Position numbers and translations under genes: made by a program. A DNA stretch of 64,000 nucleotides from Antedon mediterranea (lineage: Eukaryota; Echinodermata; Crinoidea; Comatulida; Antedonidae). Below, in pieces: positions 17,849-29,285 of the stretch (the stretch's first letter is position 1; each line of letters starts with the position of its first letter). The stretch covers positions 3,518,288 through 3,582,287 of the forward strand of contig NC_092676.1 of the NCBI RefSeq assembly GCF_964355755.1, given 5' to 3'. The notes beneath the pieces were generated by a model. It did no database searches and was not told the DNA's origin. It saw only the letters and a program-made list of their open reading frames with translations.

Positions 17849-18749
17849 GTTGAAACTGAAACTTACTGGTAATAATTTAAGAAAACATCACCAAATAGTT
17901 GTCACGAACACATCAGGTGTGTCAAAGATTTAAATGGAAGTTTTTTGTTTGTTATTAAATCATTTTTCTGAAAGAGACATGCTTCTTTTCATTAGAAGTC
18001 TCTAACTAATGAATATTTGGAAATACTGTATGTATTTAAGAAACTACAGGTTTACAACTAAATTATTTCAAAAAGAGCAACAACAAAAATGGAAGAAATA
18101 AAGTTTTGCTTATTAGTACGATTATTTAACACATTACTGTTACTGTTCGAAATGCTACGGTCCGGTCATGTATTTATTATACAGATTTCTTTATAAACTT
18201 AGATGACCTCCTTTATACTATGTCATGAGACATTTATGTCGATTTAACTTGAAGAAATTGACGAAAACCAATTTAGAAAGTCAGCACGGAAATCAGAAAA
18301 ACAAATGGAAAAAAAGTTTGTTAAAACAAGGAAAACAAATACTCATCGGTGAATATTTATCTACACAAATTGTTGATTTACAAAAACCTTACAATACAGA
18401 ATAAAATATATGTTACAGTAAAAATATCCATTGAGGCCTATTTTATCACATTCATTATCAGTGCAGAATTATCGTAAACCAACCAAGTTTCTCCCCGCCC
18501 AAAAGAAAAGAGTACAACAACCAAAGTATCACGAAATGTAAGAATAGTAAAAACCATATAAACAAGAAATATTTCTTACAAAAAACGCCGCTCGACATTT
18601 TAAAATTATTCATTGTTCTTTCATCAGATATATTAAATGATTTAAAAAACATTTTGTTTAACCGTTAACATTTGCTACGACAGAAACGATAAAGTTATGT
18701 AGAGTGTTTTAACCAATCACAGTCACGAACTACTCAGCATTTACAACTT

Positions 18750-19347
18750 AAAGGCCAGTTGCGGGCAAAAAATTTCTATTGATCATACATTCCAATAATT
18801 ATCGATCAATAGTTTCCCCTATGTTTCATACTTTTTGGGATTTTATTTGTGTTACACGAGCTTGTTGAAAAAAAGCACTTTCTTATCAGTGGGGGATAGT
18901 TCAAATTACACAGTAAAATCTCTATTCATTTGTACACAACTTTTATAAATAGAGAGGCATTTTAAAAAGCTATGAAAAATAAACGGTGTGGTAAAAAATG
19001 TTATCAGATGACTAAATATAGGTAATATAACTTGAATTTTACATTTCTGGTATTTTTATTCAACTTCAGATTTTTATTTTCATGCTATAGCAAAAATTAT
19101 CCACCGTATATCCACCATCTTTTTTCACCTTCTAGAGAGTCACCAGACATGTTGTTACATTCGGTTAAACTACCTAACTACTGAAAAAAAGTCTTCCTGG
19201 TTTTCATGGCAGAATTTTGCCAAATTTTGTATTTACCATATTAAGGGAAATTCATGTTTTTTCGTCTTGATTTCTGTTACAAATATTTGATTTATGTACA
19301 ATTAACCAGATATTATATTTCAAATTCATGCCAGTACCTGAGCTTTA
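18750..19347. mobile_element. Insertion of unknown type flanked by TTAA
   Basis: Comparison with 12895-12910 and 23570-23590 shows about 600 extra bases here, beginning AAAGGCCAGTTGCGGGC and ending near GCCAGTACCTGAGC, with TTAA at both junctions. I see no coding sequence and no clear terminal inverted repeats. Confidence 0.45.
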
Positions 19348-19930
19348 AACTCTTACCACGCCTCCGACTGATAGACGTATATCACGCCCTCTAGAGGAAA
19401 AAACTGACAATGTATTAGGAAATTACTTTTACAGTATTACATCATTAATGTTGAATATTCAGTGGCGCTATTTCCTGGTATTTTATTTCTGCAGTAATCA
19501 AGTGTATCACTAGTGCTGAAGTAGATCATTCCAACTTGTATAACAACAAAATAAAGTTGTAATAAATAAAGTGCCAACGTGTAATGTTTAACTACGAATA
19601 CAGGATCTAACCGTATAGGAAGTTTTTTAGTATTGGATATAATGTTTGATTGAAGTGTTTAAAAACCTAGTACCATTTACAGCATACGTGAACATCAAGC
19701 AAACATTATTTAATGTCTAAAAGATTATTACTGGTGTCTTTGAATCGTCGGAAAAAGGAATATAATTTATAGGAATATTTGCGTAAATCTCAATTTGGTA
19801 AGGAAGTTCCAATATTCGGACATCAATCGAGGTACATTAGTTAGTACTGTACTATTCCTATTATAACAACGCATAGGAACATCGATCGAGCATTATGTCT
19901 TATGATATCTTAAATCGACTACAAATTATA

Positions 19931-21923
19931 ATGGCGCATCATCAATATTGTACATTGCTGTTTTACAGGTGTTTGATTATATTGTATAGTATATCTCACT
20001 GTTGTTGTGCACAATCCTATACTTTTACAAAACAACCAAAATCTGTTCTTGTTGGACCAGGAAACACAGCATCGTTATCGTGTGAATGGACACCAGCATT
20101 GAATGAAAACCATGTCGTTTACTGGTCAGCATTCCTTCATGTTGGTGGGTCGCAAGCAATCGATAGGTCAACTTTCAAGTACAATTTAACAACTAAAGCA
20201 AAATCGTCACATCTTTCCATTTTTAATGTTGATTCCGATGATGTAGGAACATACAGGTGTGATATCTGGAATGCTGGTGATTCATACAATCTTTCACGAG
20301 AGGCTTCTGTATTGTTAGGAGAAATAACGTGCAATCCAGAGAATGACAATGGTGAGATTGGAACAACGCTGACATGTTCTTATTTTACTTCTTATTATTC
20401 ACGTGATATTGATTTACTATGGTATAAAAACAGGAAACAAATTACATCAAAAGTACAAAAAAACAATGTTACAAAAACAGGAGCGTTGACTGTCGAAGAC
20501 GATGGAGCTGTATTTACTTGTACAGCCAGACTCGCATCTCAACATCAAGCGATAGGAACTTGTGAAACTATTCCGCTAGTATTGACTATAGATGCAGAGA
20601 TTGAACAATCACCACCAAGTCCACTTCATGCAGGTGATATATTTAATCTTACCTGCTCAGGGAAGGGTAATCCTGATTATTATGAATATGAATGGACATG
20701 GAATAACAAATCGATACAATCGTCGCCAAGTAAAAGTCGATTTGCAAATGGCAAAGTGGTTATTGTGAATAGCGTATCAAACAGTGACAATGGCAAAATA
20801 GTTTGCTGTACTATTAGTCGTAGTGGTCGCAACAGTAGTACAGCAAGCTATACAATAAACGTCTTAGAGCATGTGTTGAGTAAACCTACATCTTTACAGT
20901 CGACATTAAGTACACGTACGTACAAATCCATTCCACGTCAAATATCAACAGCCAATGTTCGAGATGACGTTTCAATGATAGCAGGTTTACACACAGCATC
21001 CTTTACTATCACACAGCATTCAATTACAGACAACAAGTCCCAAATAGGCCTACAAACGGTTGTCATTTGCGTATTTGCAATTTTACTCCTCGTTTCTGTA
21101 ATAACAATAATAAGCCTATGTGTGTATTTGCAAAAAAGAAAAACACAATTCCTTCAGATCGAATCTCCAATAATCGACAGTCAAATAATTTTGGACATGT
21201 TTACGATTATATTACATCATCTGGCATACACGTGACCACGACAGCCAGTGACGAAGTTCAGTATGATTATGCTATTTACCCGGGAACACAAATCATCGAG
21301 GGGGTGAATAGCACGGAAAACGAATACGAGGTTGGTGTATTATCTTCACGTACTGATAGTTTCAGAAAAGTCTGTACAAGTGATAAAGAGGTTGAGTACC
21401 AACATGATGACACAATAGGCCTAGGCCTACATCTCAAAGATATGACAGGCACTAATACTTCTGAGAATACATTAGATATTGTGAGCGAGTCATATGGCCG
21501 AGCGGTTAAGGCAGGGGAGCCGTTTATCGTACCTAAAGAGCCAACAACAACATCGGCAAGGGTTCGAGGCCGACTCGCTCCTAGTTCTGGTGGTGGAACA
21601 AGTCTTCTCGGATAAGGACTATAAACCGTAGGTCCAGTGTACACAGTTATAACTCAGTTCATTATTCGAAAAAGAGTAGGGGGTTACCCCGGTGAACTGG
21701 TTCACACAATAGCCTCTGTATCCTATCTGATAGGACAGTGATTAATTCAGGCCACATTGCCTAAAGACATAAAATAAATAAATAAAATATTAGGAACAAA
21801 AGAATTAAACTATGTACGCGCCTGAATGCAGCTGGTGGCACTGATGTAAACCTGTACGAAAATAAATCTGTATGTACAAAAGCAGTGACGTCAGCTATGA
21901 CATCTTTTACACAAAAGAGATAA
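19931..21923 (+). pseudogene. Three-Ig receptor, class C; frameshift after the membrane helix and SINE in tail
   Basis: The ectodomain is fully open: signal peptide, Ig1-Ig3, stalk and membrane helix (~373-400) from ATG 19931; an in-frame ATG at 19895 would add 12 residues. Just after the helix the A-rich run is shorter than in relatives, and the frame shifts, giving 38 unrelated residues to a stop at 21235. The normal tail frame (from ~21150) encodes HVYDYI, YDYAIY, EYEVG and EYQHD motifs, then is interrupted at 21481 by a SINE. Beyond the SINE the original end continues (NLYENKSV...) to TAA at 21921. As read, the gene would give a membrane-anchored 434-residue receptor without tyrosine motifs. 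It could be a pseudogene, a tail-less receptor or a homopolymer error. Confidence 0.8.
21481..21786 (+). mobile_element. tRNA-derived SINE inserted in a receptor tail
   Basis: The head (21483-21581) resembles a Leu/Ser-type tRNA. GAGCGAG and CTCGCTC form an acceptor-like stem, TGGCCGAGCGGTTAAGGC is a good pol III A box and GGGTTCGAGGC a B box. An unrelated body of about 180 bases follows, ending in an (AAAT)n tail at ~21773-21786. The insertion point is exact: the paralogue at 15975 reads straight through (TTAGATATTAGGAAC), and ATATT is duplicated on both sides. Confidence 0.87.
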
Positions 21924-22544
21924 AAACACAGTAATTGCATCAACTGAACACCAATACTCGAACGTTATATGTAGCAAATATACAGTATTTAATCGCAATG
22001 TTATCGAAAAAATAATTCTAGGCCTATATTATAAAAAATCTTGGCATTGAGCGAAATAGAAATAAGAAATAAATTATAATAAAAGAGAAATATATCCAGT
22101 TGATAATAGCATAATACTGATAATTATATTTTCATTGTTTCACTATAGCCCGTATTAGCCTAAATGTTTCTGACACTCATGCAAGTATTTGCATTTTTTT
22201 GTAGTGTTTGAAACAACAGTTAACGACAATTATTATCGTCTTATGATTATTATAAATGTAGTAGTAGTATTTGGTGTACAACAATTAATTCAAAATTACG
22301 TTTACAAACGATTAAGAAGAATTTGAGACTTCTTGAAACAAGGAAAATAATGTAAAAGATTTAATGTTTATTCTATAATTTATATCTGTGTGTTCACAGG
22401 AAATCATATTTTGAGGCAAAGTTTCCAGCCCTAATGAGACTCCTTGATCAGCTTCAATATTTTAACATTTGTTTATGTCCTTAAATCAGTTTTATATTAA
22501 TGTCGTTTACTGTTTTTATATTTAATTGTCTATTGCTGTTCCTA

Positions 22545-24155
22545 TGATACACTATGTCGTATTTAGAGTTACTTTACTGAGAATCGGGTAGTTTTAACTA
22601 ATTAAAATTAGTCTGCTGATTTGGGTAATCAGCCAATCACGAGACGTAATCATATTCTGGTTCATTTTTTGGTAAATTTCTAAGCTATGAATTAAAGTTA
22701 GAATTGTAGGGATGTCTTCGGCTTCCAATTTTAGTTTTCGGTCACAACATTCTATTTAAATATAGTACTCGAACTAAAATAAACGTTTATTTTATACACT
22801 CGCTTTTGTACTTTATCAAATGATTTGTTTCACAAACTAAAATGTTGAAACTGAAAGTTACTGGTAATAATATAAGAAAACATCACCGAATAGTTGTCAC
22901 GAACACATCAGGTGTGTCATAGTTTTAAATGGAGGTTTTTGTTTTGTTTGTTATTAAATTATTTTTCTGAAAGAGATACATGCTTGTTTTTATTAGGGGT
23001 CTCTAACTAATGCATATTATAAAGTACTGTATGTATTTAAGAAGCTATAGGTTTACAACTAAATTATTTCAAAAAGAGCAACAACAAAAATGGAAGAAAT
23101 AAAGTTTTGCTTATTAGTACGACTATTTAACACATTACTGTTACTGTTCCAAATGTTACGGTCCGGTCATGTATTTATTGTACAGATATCTTTATAAACT
23201 TAGATAACCTTCTTTATACTATGTCATGAAACATTTATATCGATTTAACTTGAAGAAACCGACGAAAACCAATCGGAAAAAAGTTTAAAAAAAAGGAAAA
23301 CAAATACTAATCGGTGAATATTTATCTACATAAATTGTTGAGTATAAAAAACTCTACAATAGAAAATATCCATTGAGGCCTATTTTATCACATTCCTTTT
23401 CAGTGCAGAATAACCGTACGAGTACAACAACCAAAGTATCACGAAATGTAAGAATAGTAAATATTTTTATTTAATCGACAGGAAAGATAAAGTTATGTAT
23501 AGTGTTTGGTGGTGGTATTATGTAGGCCTACCTTATTGGTGTTTTAACCAATCACAGTCACGAACTACTCAGCATTTACAATTAAATTCTCACTGATCAC
23601 GCCTCCGACTGATAAACGTATATCACGCCCTCTTGAGGAAAAATGGCAATGTATTAGGAAAGTATTTTTAAAGTATTACATCATTAACGTTAAATATTCA
23701 GTGGCGCTATTTCACGGTATTTTATTTCTGCAGTAATCAAGTGTACCACTAGTAGTGAAGTAGATCATTCCAACTTATATAACAACAAAATAAAGACACA
23801 AGTGCCAACGTTTAATGTTTAACTACGAATACAGGATTTAATCGTATACGAAGTTATTTAGTATTAGATATAATGTTGGATTGAAGTGTTTATAAATTGA
23901 GTACCATTTGCAGCATACGTGTGAACAAGCAAACATTATTTAATGTCTAAAACATTATTACTGGTGTCTTTGAATTGTCGGAATAATGAATATAATTTAT
24001 AGGAATATTTGCGCAAATCTCAATTTGTTCCAAAATTCGGACGTCAATACAATCGAGGTGCCTTAGTCAGTACTGTACTATTCCTATTCCTATTATAACA
24101 ACGCGTGGGAACATCGATCGTCTTATGATATCTAATATTGACTACAAGGTTTAAA
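22545..24155 (+). promoter_or_regulatory. Upstream module, copy 3 (before 24156)
   Basis: Third copy of the module seen at 12430 and 17480, with several small deletions. CACGCCCTCTTGAGG lies at 23624-23638, about 520 bases before the start codon. A short insertion with GTAGGCCTAC occurs near 23510-23540. Confidence 0.6.
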
Positions 24156-26147
24156 ATGGCTCATCATCAACATTGTACATTGCTGTTTTACAAGTGCCTG
24201 GTTATATTGTATAGTATATTTCACTGTTGTTGTGCACAAACCTATACTTTCACACAACATCCACAATCGGTTCTCGTTGCTGAAGGACAAACAGCAACAT
24301 TATCGTGTGAATGGAAACCAGCATTGGATGAAAAACATGCCGTTTTATGGTCATCATTTCCTCGTGTTGGTACGTCTGAACGAATTGAAAGTTCAACCAA
24401 AAAATACAATCTAACAAATAAAGCGACTTTTTCAAAGCTTTCCATTTTCAACGTTAATTCTAATGATGTGGGAGACTACAGGTGTGATATACAGACATAT
24501 ACATATATTCTTTCCCAACAGGCTTCTGTAAATGTAGGAGAAATAACGTGCAGTCCAGAGAATCATAATGGTGAAATAGGAAAAACGGTGACATGTTCTT
24601 ATTCATGTTTGTATCCTTCAAATGATATTGATTTACATTGGTATAGGCCTACACATGGAAATGTAATTCAAAAACACAGACATGTTTTGGAATCAAGGGC
24701 TTTGACTGCTGACGACGATGGAGCTGTATTTACTTGTAAAGCCACAATTGGATCTCAAGTGATAGGAAGTTGTGAAACTACTCCTATTATATTAAGTATA
24801 GATGCAGAGATTGTACAATCACCACCAGGTACACTTCAAGTTGGTGATAGCTTTACCCTTACCTGCTCAGGGAAAGGTAATCCTGATTATTATGAATATG
24901 AATGGATGTGGAATGACAAACCTGTAGGATCGTTACCAAATGAAAGGCGATTTGCAATAGGAAGTGTGCTTACTGTGAAGCAGGTAACAAGCAGAGACAA
25001 CGGCAAAATAGTTACTTGTACTATTAGTCGTGATGGTCGTAACAACAGTGTAGCAACCTATGCAATAAACGTTATAGAGGGAATGACAACACGTTTGCAG
25101 TCGACACCTGGTACGCGTACGCGCAACTCAATTACTCGTCAACTATCAACCAACGTCCCTGCTGACGATTCCGCAACAGTAATAATGACTATACGTTTAC
25201 AGTCGACACTAGGTACACGTACGCACAAGTCAATTACGGTGGGACTATCAACAACCAATGTCGCACATGACGTTTCACCAGTAATGACTACACGTTTACT
25301 GTCGACACTTGGTACACGTGCGCACAAGTCAATTACAGACCTATCAGAACCTAATATCCAGTACATTGATTCTACAATAGTAATCATTGTCATCATTGGC
25401 GTAGTTGCGATAGCTCTTGTGAGTTTGATAACAGCATTTACAATTTACTTTTTTAAGAAAAGGCACAAGAAACAGTACGACAAAGAAGAGACAAAACCCG
25501 AAAATGTACCATTAAAAGAACCAGTTTACGGTAACACTGAAAAAAATATTAACAGTTCTGAAATAGATAATAATCTGTGTGAAAATGTGGAGACAATGTA
25601 CGCAGAACCTGACCTGTCAGCAAATGGGTGCCATGTTAAATATGACACACCACAGAATGCAGTAAACATTGATAAAACTGATGATTCTTTAGGTAAGCCA
25701 ATGAAACCTAATGAAGTGAGTGATGCTAAGCCGAGAAAAAGGACAAGTGCCGAAAATACGGATGAAATGCAAGTAAGACCAACCGGACCAACCAAGGCCC
25801 ACACTGTTAAAGAAAGTCTTGAAGATCTGTATTCTAAGCCTAACAAAATGAATTCGAAAACGCTGATCGAGGCCCACTGTAAAGAGAATCTTGAAGATTT
25901 GTATACTAGGCCTAATAAGCCGACTGCAAGCAGACCAGCCAACAATGTTAAAGAAAGTATTGAAGATCTGTATTCTAGGCCCAACAAACCAACGACAAGA
26001 ACGCCAGAAATTACGCACGAAGATCCTACTAAGAAAAACGTAGAAGGCTTAACGTACGCAGAAATAGAGTTTAAAAGCGGTACGTTCCCAGCCCCTGGAC
26101 CACAGGACTATGGGCTTGATTACGCAACTGTACAGATTAAAAAGTAA
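24156..26147 (+). CDS. Three-Ig receptor with ITIM-type tail (class A)
   Basis: 663 residues, start MAHHQHC aligned with paralogues. Signal peptide ~27; Ig1 ~30-128; Ig2 ~130-215 (with an extra Cys in SYSCLYP); Ig3 ~219-308; long stalk with four TTRLxSTxGTR repeats; transmembrane helix ~406-431; 232-residue tail. The tail holds YAEP and YDTP, three spaced units of LEDLYxxPNK (Tyr codons 25830, 25902, 25971), then LTYAEI (Tyr634) and LDYATV (Tyr656). LxYxxI/V fits the ITIM consensus, which in vertebrate receptors binds SHP-type phosphatases; YxxP fits Crk-type SH2 domains. Inference: an inhibitory or dual-function surface receptor. It is the only intact class A gene here; relatives are at 1-1572 (broken) and 60439 (fragment). 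Confidence 0.9.
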   Translation: MAHHQHCTLLFYKCLVILYSIFHCCCAQTYTFTQHPQSVLVAEGQTATLSCEWKPALDEKHAVLWSSFPRVGTSERIESSTKKYNLTNKATFSKLSIFNVNSNDVGDYRCDIQTYTYILSQQASVNVGEITCSPENHNGEIGKTVTCSYSCLYPSNDIDLHWYRPTHGNVIQKHRHVLESRALTADDDGAVFTCKATIGSQVIGSCETTPIILSIDAEIVQSPPGTLQVGDSFTLTCSGKGNPDYYEYEWMWNDKPVGSLPNERRFAIGSVLTVKQVTSRDNGKIVTCTISRDGRNNSVATYAINVIEGMTTRLQSTPGTRTRNSITRQLSTNVPADDSATVIMTIRLQSTLGTRTHKSITVGLSTTNVAHDVSPVMTTRLLSTLGTRAHKSITDLSEPNIQYIDSTIVIIVIIGVVAIALVSLITAFTIYFFKKRHKKQYDKEETKPENVPLKEPVYGNTEKNINSSEIDNNLCENVETMYAEPDLSANGCHVKYDTPQNAVNIDKTDDSLGKPMKPNEVSDAKPRKRTSAENTDEMQVRPTGPTKAHTVKESLEDLYSKPNKMNSKTLIEAHCKENLEDLYTRPNKPTASRPANNVKESIEDLYSRPNKPTTRTPEITHEDPTKKNVEGLTYAEIEFKSGTFPAPGPQDYGLDYATVQIKK

Positions 26148-26755
26148 CGTAAATTGTTACGTAACCGTTAGGTGTACAGTACTTACCGTTTACGTTGTAA
26201 CACATTTTAATACGTTTGTCATCAACACATGTTGTAGAACTGTTAATTATTTTTCGATATGTGACGTAACCGTTTGGTCAAATCGTTTGTGACAGTTTTA
26301 CGCAATGTGTATGTAGGCCTGAGATTAAACAGAAGGTAATACGACATACGTTTCCAGCGACCTCCATAAAGAATATAGATTTAAAATAACAGACTATCAC
26401 ATTATCTATGTTAACGCGGACTGCTGAGTTATTTCTGTAACTTTGTATACCGTTTTTAATATAATTGATATAAAGCACCATGGTATTCTATAATAATTTT
26501 CTATGATAAATGAATACATAAATAGGATGCATTGCAGCCACATAAATATATAATTTAAGAAAGAAATAACCAGCCAGCCTATTAAAACATATAGGCCAAA
26601 CTATAAAAACGGTAATTCTTGTCATCTAATTAGTTAAATAGGTTTAATTATGAATAATTACTAAAATATGTATGTTAGTCATCTATAGAAAATACATTTT
26701 TAGTGTATATACCAACAATTGAATTTGTAATGTCATATTTTAATAATGTTAAAAT
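26148..26755 (+). other. 3' flank of class A gene
   Basis: Related to 1573-2000 for the first ~350 bases, including GATATGTGACGTAACCGTTT. No gene is visible. Confidence 0.5.
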
Positions 26756-27733
26756 TATTGGGGTAAGTGGTCCAGTGGGTATTGGGGTAAGTGGTCCAAC
26801 CATTTTTGGCTTTAACTTTACATTAAAACAATCTAAAACAGTTAGTTATGGTGTCATATGCAATTATGAATTATTATTATTATTTAATTATGATCTTTTT
26901 GTTTGTTTTATGTATTAATTTTAATTATTTTTAAAAATTTCTATACATATTTCAGTATGGTTAGAACATACAAGCCCACGAAACGGTGCTGCTAAAATAA
27001 ATGGGACATAGAGTCAAAATGTGAATGCAGTGGAGGCAGTAAAGAATGGGGAACTGAGTTGTGAAGCAGCAAAGCGCTACGGTGTACCAGACAAACAGAC
27101 CTGTATTACCACTGAGTGAATATAGCAATGATGATGACACTACACTTGCGCAAAATGCAACATATTTTGACGATGAATCGTGGACATCATGTCGCTCATG
27201 TAGTGCATGGTATCATGATAAATGTGCTTCATGGAGAGGACAGATGCATACATTTATTTGCACAAACTGTATAAATGAATATGGGTATGATGATGATATC
27301 GAATGAACTTGCAATTGTCAAAACCCATGAATAATACTGTGAAAAACTTTTGCGTATGATAAAGCTATGTTTAAACATGAAAAATTGAAGTTTAAATATG
27401 TAATTATTTTATTAAATGTCATGTACAGTTCATGACTTGCTTTTGTAAATATGTTATGATAAATAAAAAACAATATTATGTCATCAAAAATTGTTTCTTT
27501 ATGTATTTTGTATATTGGTCCAGTTACCCCACTGACGGGGCAAGTGGTTCAGCAGAGCAGTCGTCACAAATTAATTCAAATTAATTAATTCCAAATAATT
27601 AATCCAAAATAACTTTTGGATACAAGTAACCAAGTATATATACCATCTAATCATGGTATTTATATTAAGTTTTACTACCACTGGCTGTATTTATTTTATG
27701 ATAACTCACTAATTGGACCACTTACCCCATCCT
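26756..27733 (+). mobile_element. Internally deleted pogo/Tigger-like DNA transposon
   Basis: GGGGTAAGTGGTCCA occurs near the left end (twice, ~26759 and ~26787) and inverted at the right end (27714-27728). Between them lie pieces of a transposase. A start MVRTYKPTKR (26957) is followed after a frameshift by VNAVEAVKNGELSCEAAKR (27021-27090), a Psq/CENP-B-type helix-turn-helix. A C-terminal frame (to 27306) has CRSCSAWYHDKCA and FICTNC, a PHD-like zinc-binding pattern found at the end of many invertebrate pogo transposases. The central catalytic DDE domain is missing. The element sits between a class A gene end and sequence homologous to 2216. Confidence 0.75.
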
Positions 27734-28162
27734 CCCCTAATTGATATATATTGATTAGATAGCTTAATATTATTGATTATGAAATTAAAGTTATTGATTA
27801 TGTATTTTATATTGGTTGTTATTGGGGGTTTTTCAAATGAAAGCCAAATGTGTGAGTTATTTTTCGTTCTTGTATGAGGAAGCAAACTGAACACAATTAT
27901 TTTTGGAAATTAGGAGATTGAAACAACACTGCGAGATCAAGGAAGTACAGGAAACAATTAGCAACAGTTATGAGTTATATAAACACTAACATTGATGTAT
28001 GAGGTTAGAGATCGGTGGTTACATTAATTCCCTTTCTGTCGATGGTACTTTGTACAATTCTCCCCGAATCTTCAACAAGTCCACACGGACTTCCGGAAAA
28101 AAATAATTCAACATGACAGTAATTTCTGCATGATCAAACCAACAAGAAAACAAGGCCATATA

Positions 28163-28235
28163 CATGGCTGCAGTCGCGTGGTCAAGTTAGTGTTTGCCGA
28201 CCAACCGACCGACATAATGAGCTGTAGATGTAATT
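28163..28235 (-). repeat. AGTCGC hairpin-ended dispersed repeat
   Basis: Contains GGCTGCAGTCGCGTGGTCAA and CCGACCAACCGACCGACAT. It is in reverse orientation to the copies at 47463 and 47804, and the same orientation as 63795. It is absent from the corresponding place in copy 1 of the duplication (~2610). Confidence 0.55.
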
Positions 28236-28263
28236 GAAAGTTCAAGATTAGTTAGAGATTGAT

Positions 28264-29257
28264 CATCAATCCCGTAGCCAGGGGGGTTTTTTGGGGTTCG
28301 GGCGAACCCCCCTTTTGCGCGAACCCCCCTTTTACCAGCGAACCCCCCTTGAAAAACAAAGGCCCCACTTCCAAAATCGTGCAATTAATTATCAATTATA
28401 GCAGATTTTTTGGTCATTTTACTTCTATTGACTATGTTTAAATCGATCGAATATACAGATTGTCCGATGTCAAAGTCACTGCTGAGCGTAAGATCGAGAG
28501 ATTGTTGAGAGATGATGGTTATAAATATGACAGAAAAATGGACTGACCAATCGCGTGCTTCGGCCGGGTTTTTCGGAACGCACAAGATCACGTTCAGTTC
28601 AGTTCAATCTTTTTGGGGATTTTTATTTTTTTCCGGGAAATATTTTTCATTAAACCAAAGAATTTCACTGTGTAAACATGAATAAAAATGCTGCTGAGTT
28701 AAATTGGTACGTGTACGTAGGCCTACCGTATATTTCGGTGTATAAGACTCACTTTTGACACGCAAATTTGACCTCTAAATGTTACCCTAATTAATTTAAT
28801 TATCTACTAATACTTAAATTAATTAAAAATAGTGTACTACTCTGCAATGTAGGCCTAGCTAGTTACTCACTCCTGTCTAACCACAGTGTGGTAACAAGTT
28901 TATTGAATTTTTAGTTAAGGTAAATTGTCATCCTCGACTGTATTAATTAATATTACAGTCGGCATTAGATATTCTACCCAGGCCTAGTAGTACTCTCTGA
29001 ACTCGCGGGTGTGTATTCTAGCAGCATGCAGCATCACAGCGCAACACATTTATGGAAGAGTCCATTAATTACGGTGGTGTCACATTTTAATTACACAATA
29101 ACTATTTCCCTTGATCACGGTGGTTTATTTTTAATACATCTCTATGTCAACAATCACATAATTTTATAATCATGTAGGCAATAGTTCGTATGTCAAGCGA
29201 TATCTAAAAGAGTGTGTTGTCATTGTGTTAGTAGCTTCCCCTAATCTCATAGTGTAT
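28264..29257. mobile_element. About 1-kb insertion with G/C-rich repeat block
   Basis: The paralogous region at 2665 reads directly from TTAGAGATTGAT into GGTTACTTTC; here ~990 bases intervene. The left part (28272-28365) has repeated GCGAACCCCCCTTTT units next to GGGGGGTTTTTTGGGGTTCG, which could form hairpins or G-quadruplexes. The rest is A+T-rich with no recognisable coding sequence. The type of element is unknown; it may be composite. Confidence 0.55.
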
Positions 29258-29285
29258 ATGGTTACTTTCTGATGGTAATTCTTTA

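Larger units (their letters stand above)
17480..19930 (+). promoter_or_regulatory. Upstream module, copy 2 (before 19931), interrupted by an insertion
   Basis: Corresponds to 12430-13492 and 22545-24155. The conserved CACGCCCTCTAGAGG (19383-19397) is retained about 535 bases before the start. A 59-bp tandem duplication (17728-17848) and a roughly 600-bp insertion (18750-19347) are specific to this copy. Confidence 0.6.

Noticed and set aside
21483-21581. A functional tRNA gene
   Set aside because: The arms match only partly, the anticodon region is not well formed, and it is the head of a SINE with an (AAAT)n tail and target duplication.
25139-26018. Minus-strand open frames opposite the class A stalk and tail, with a repeated LGLEYRSSRLSL segment
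   Set aside because: Antisense of the LEDLYSRPNK repeats; no independent start context or domain.
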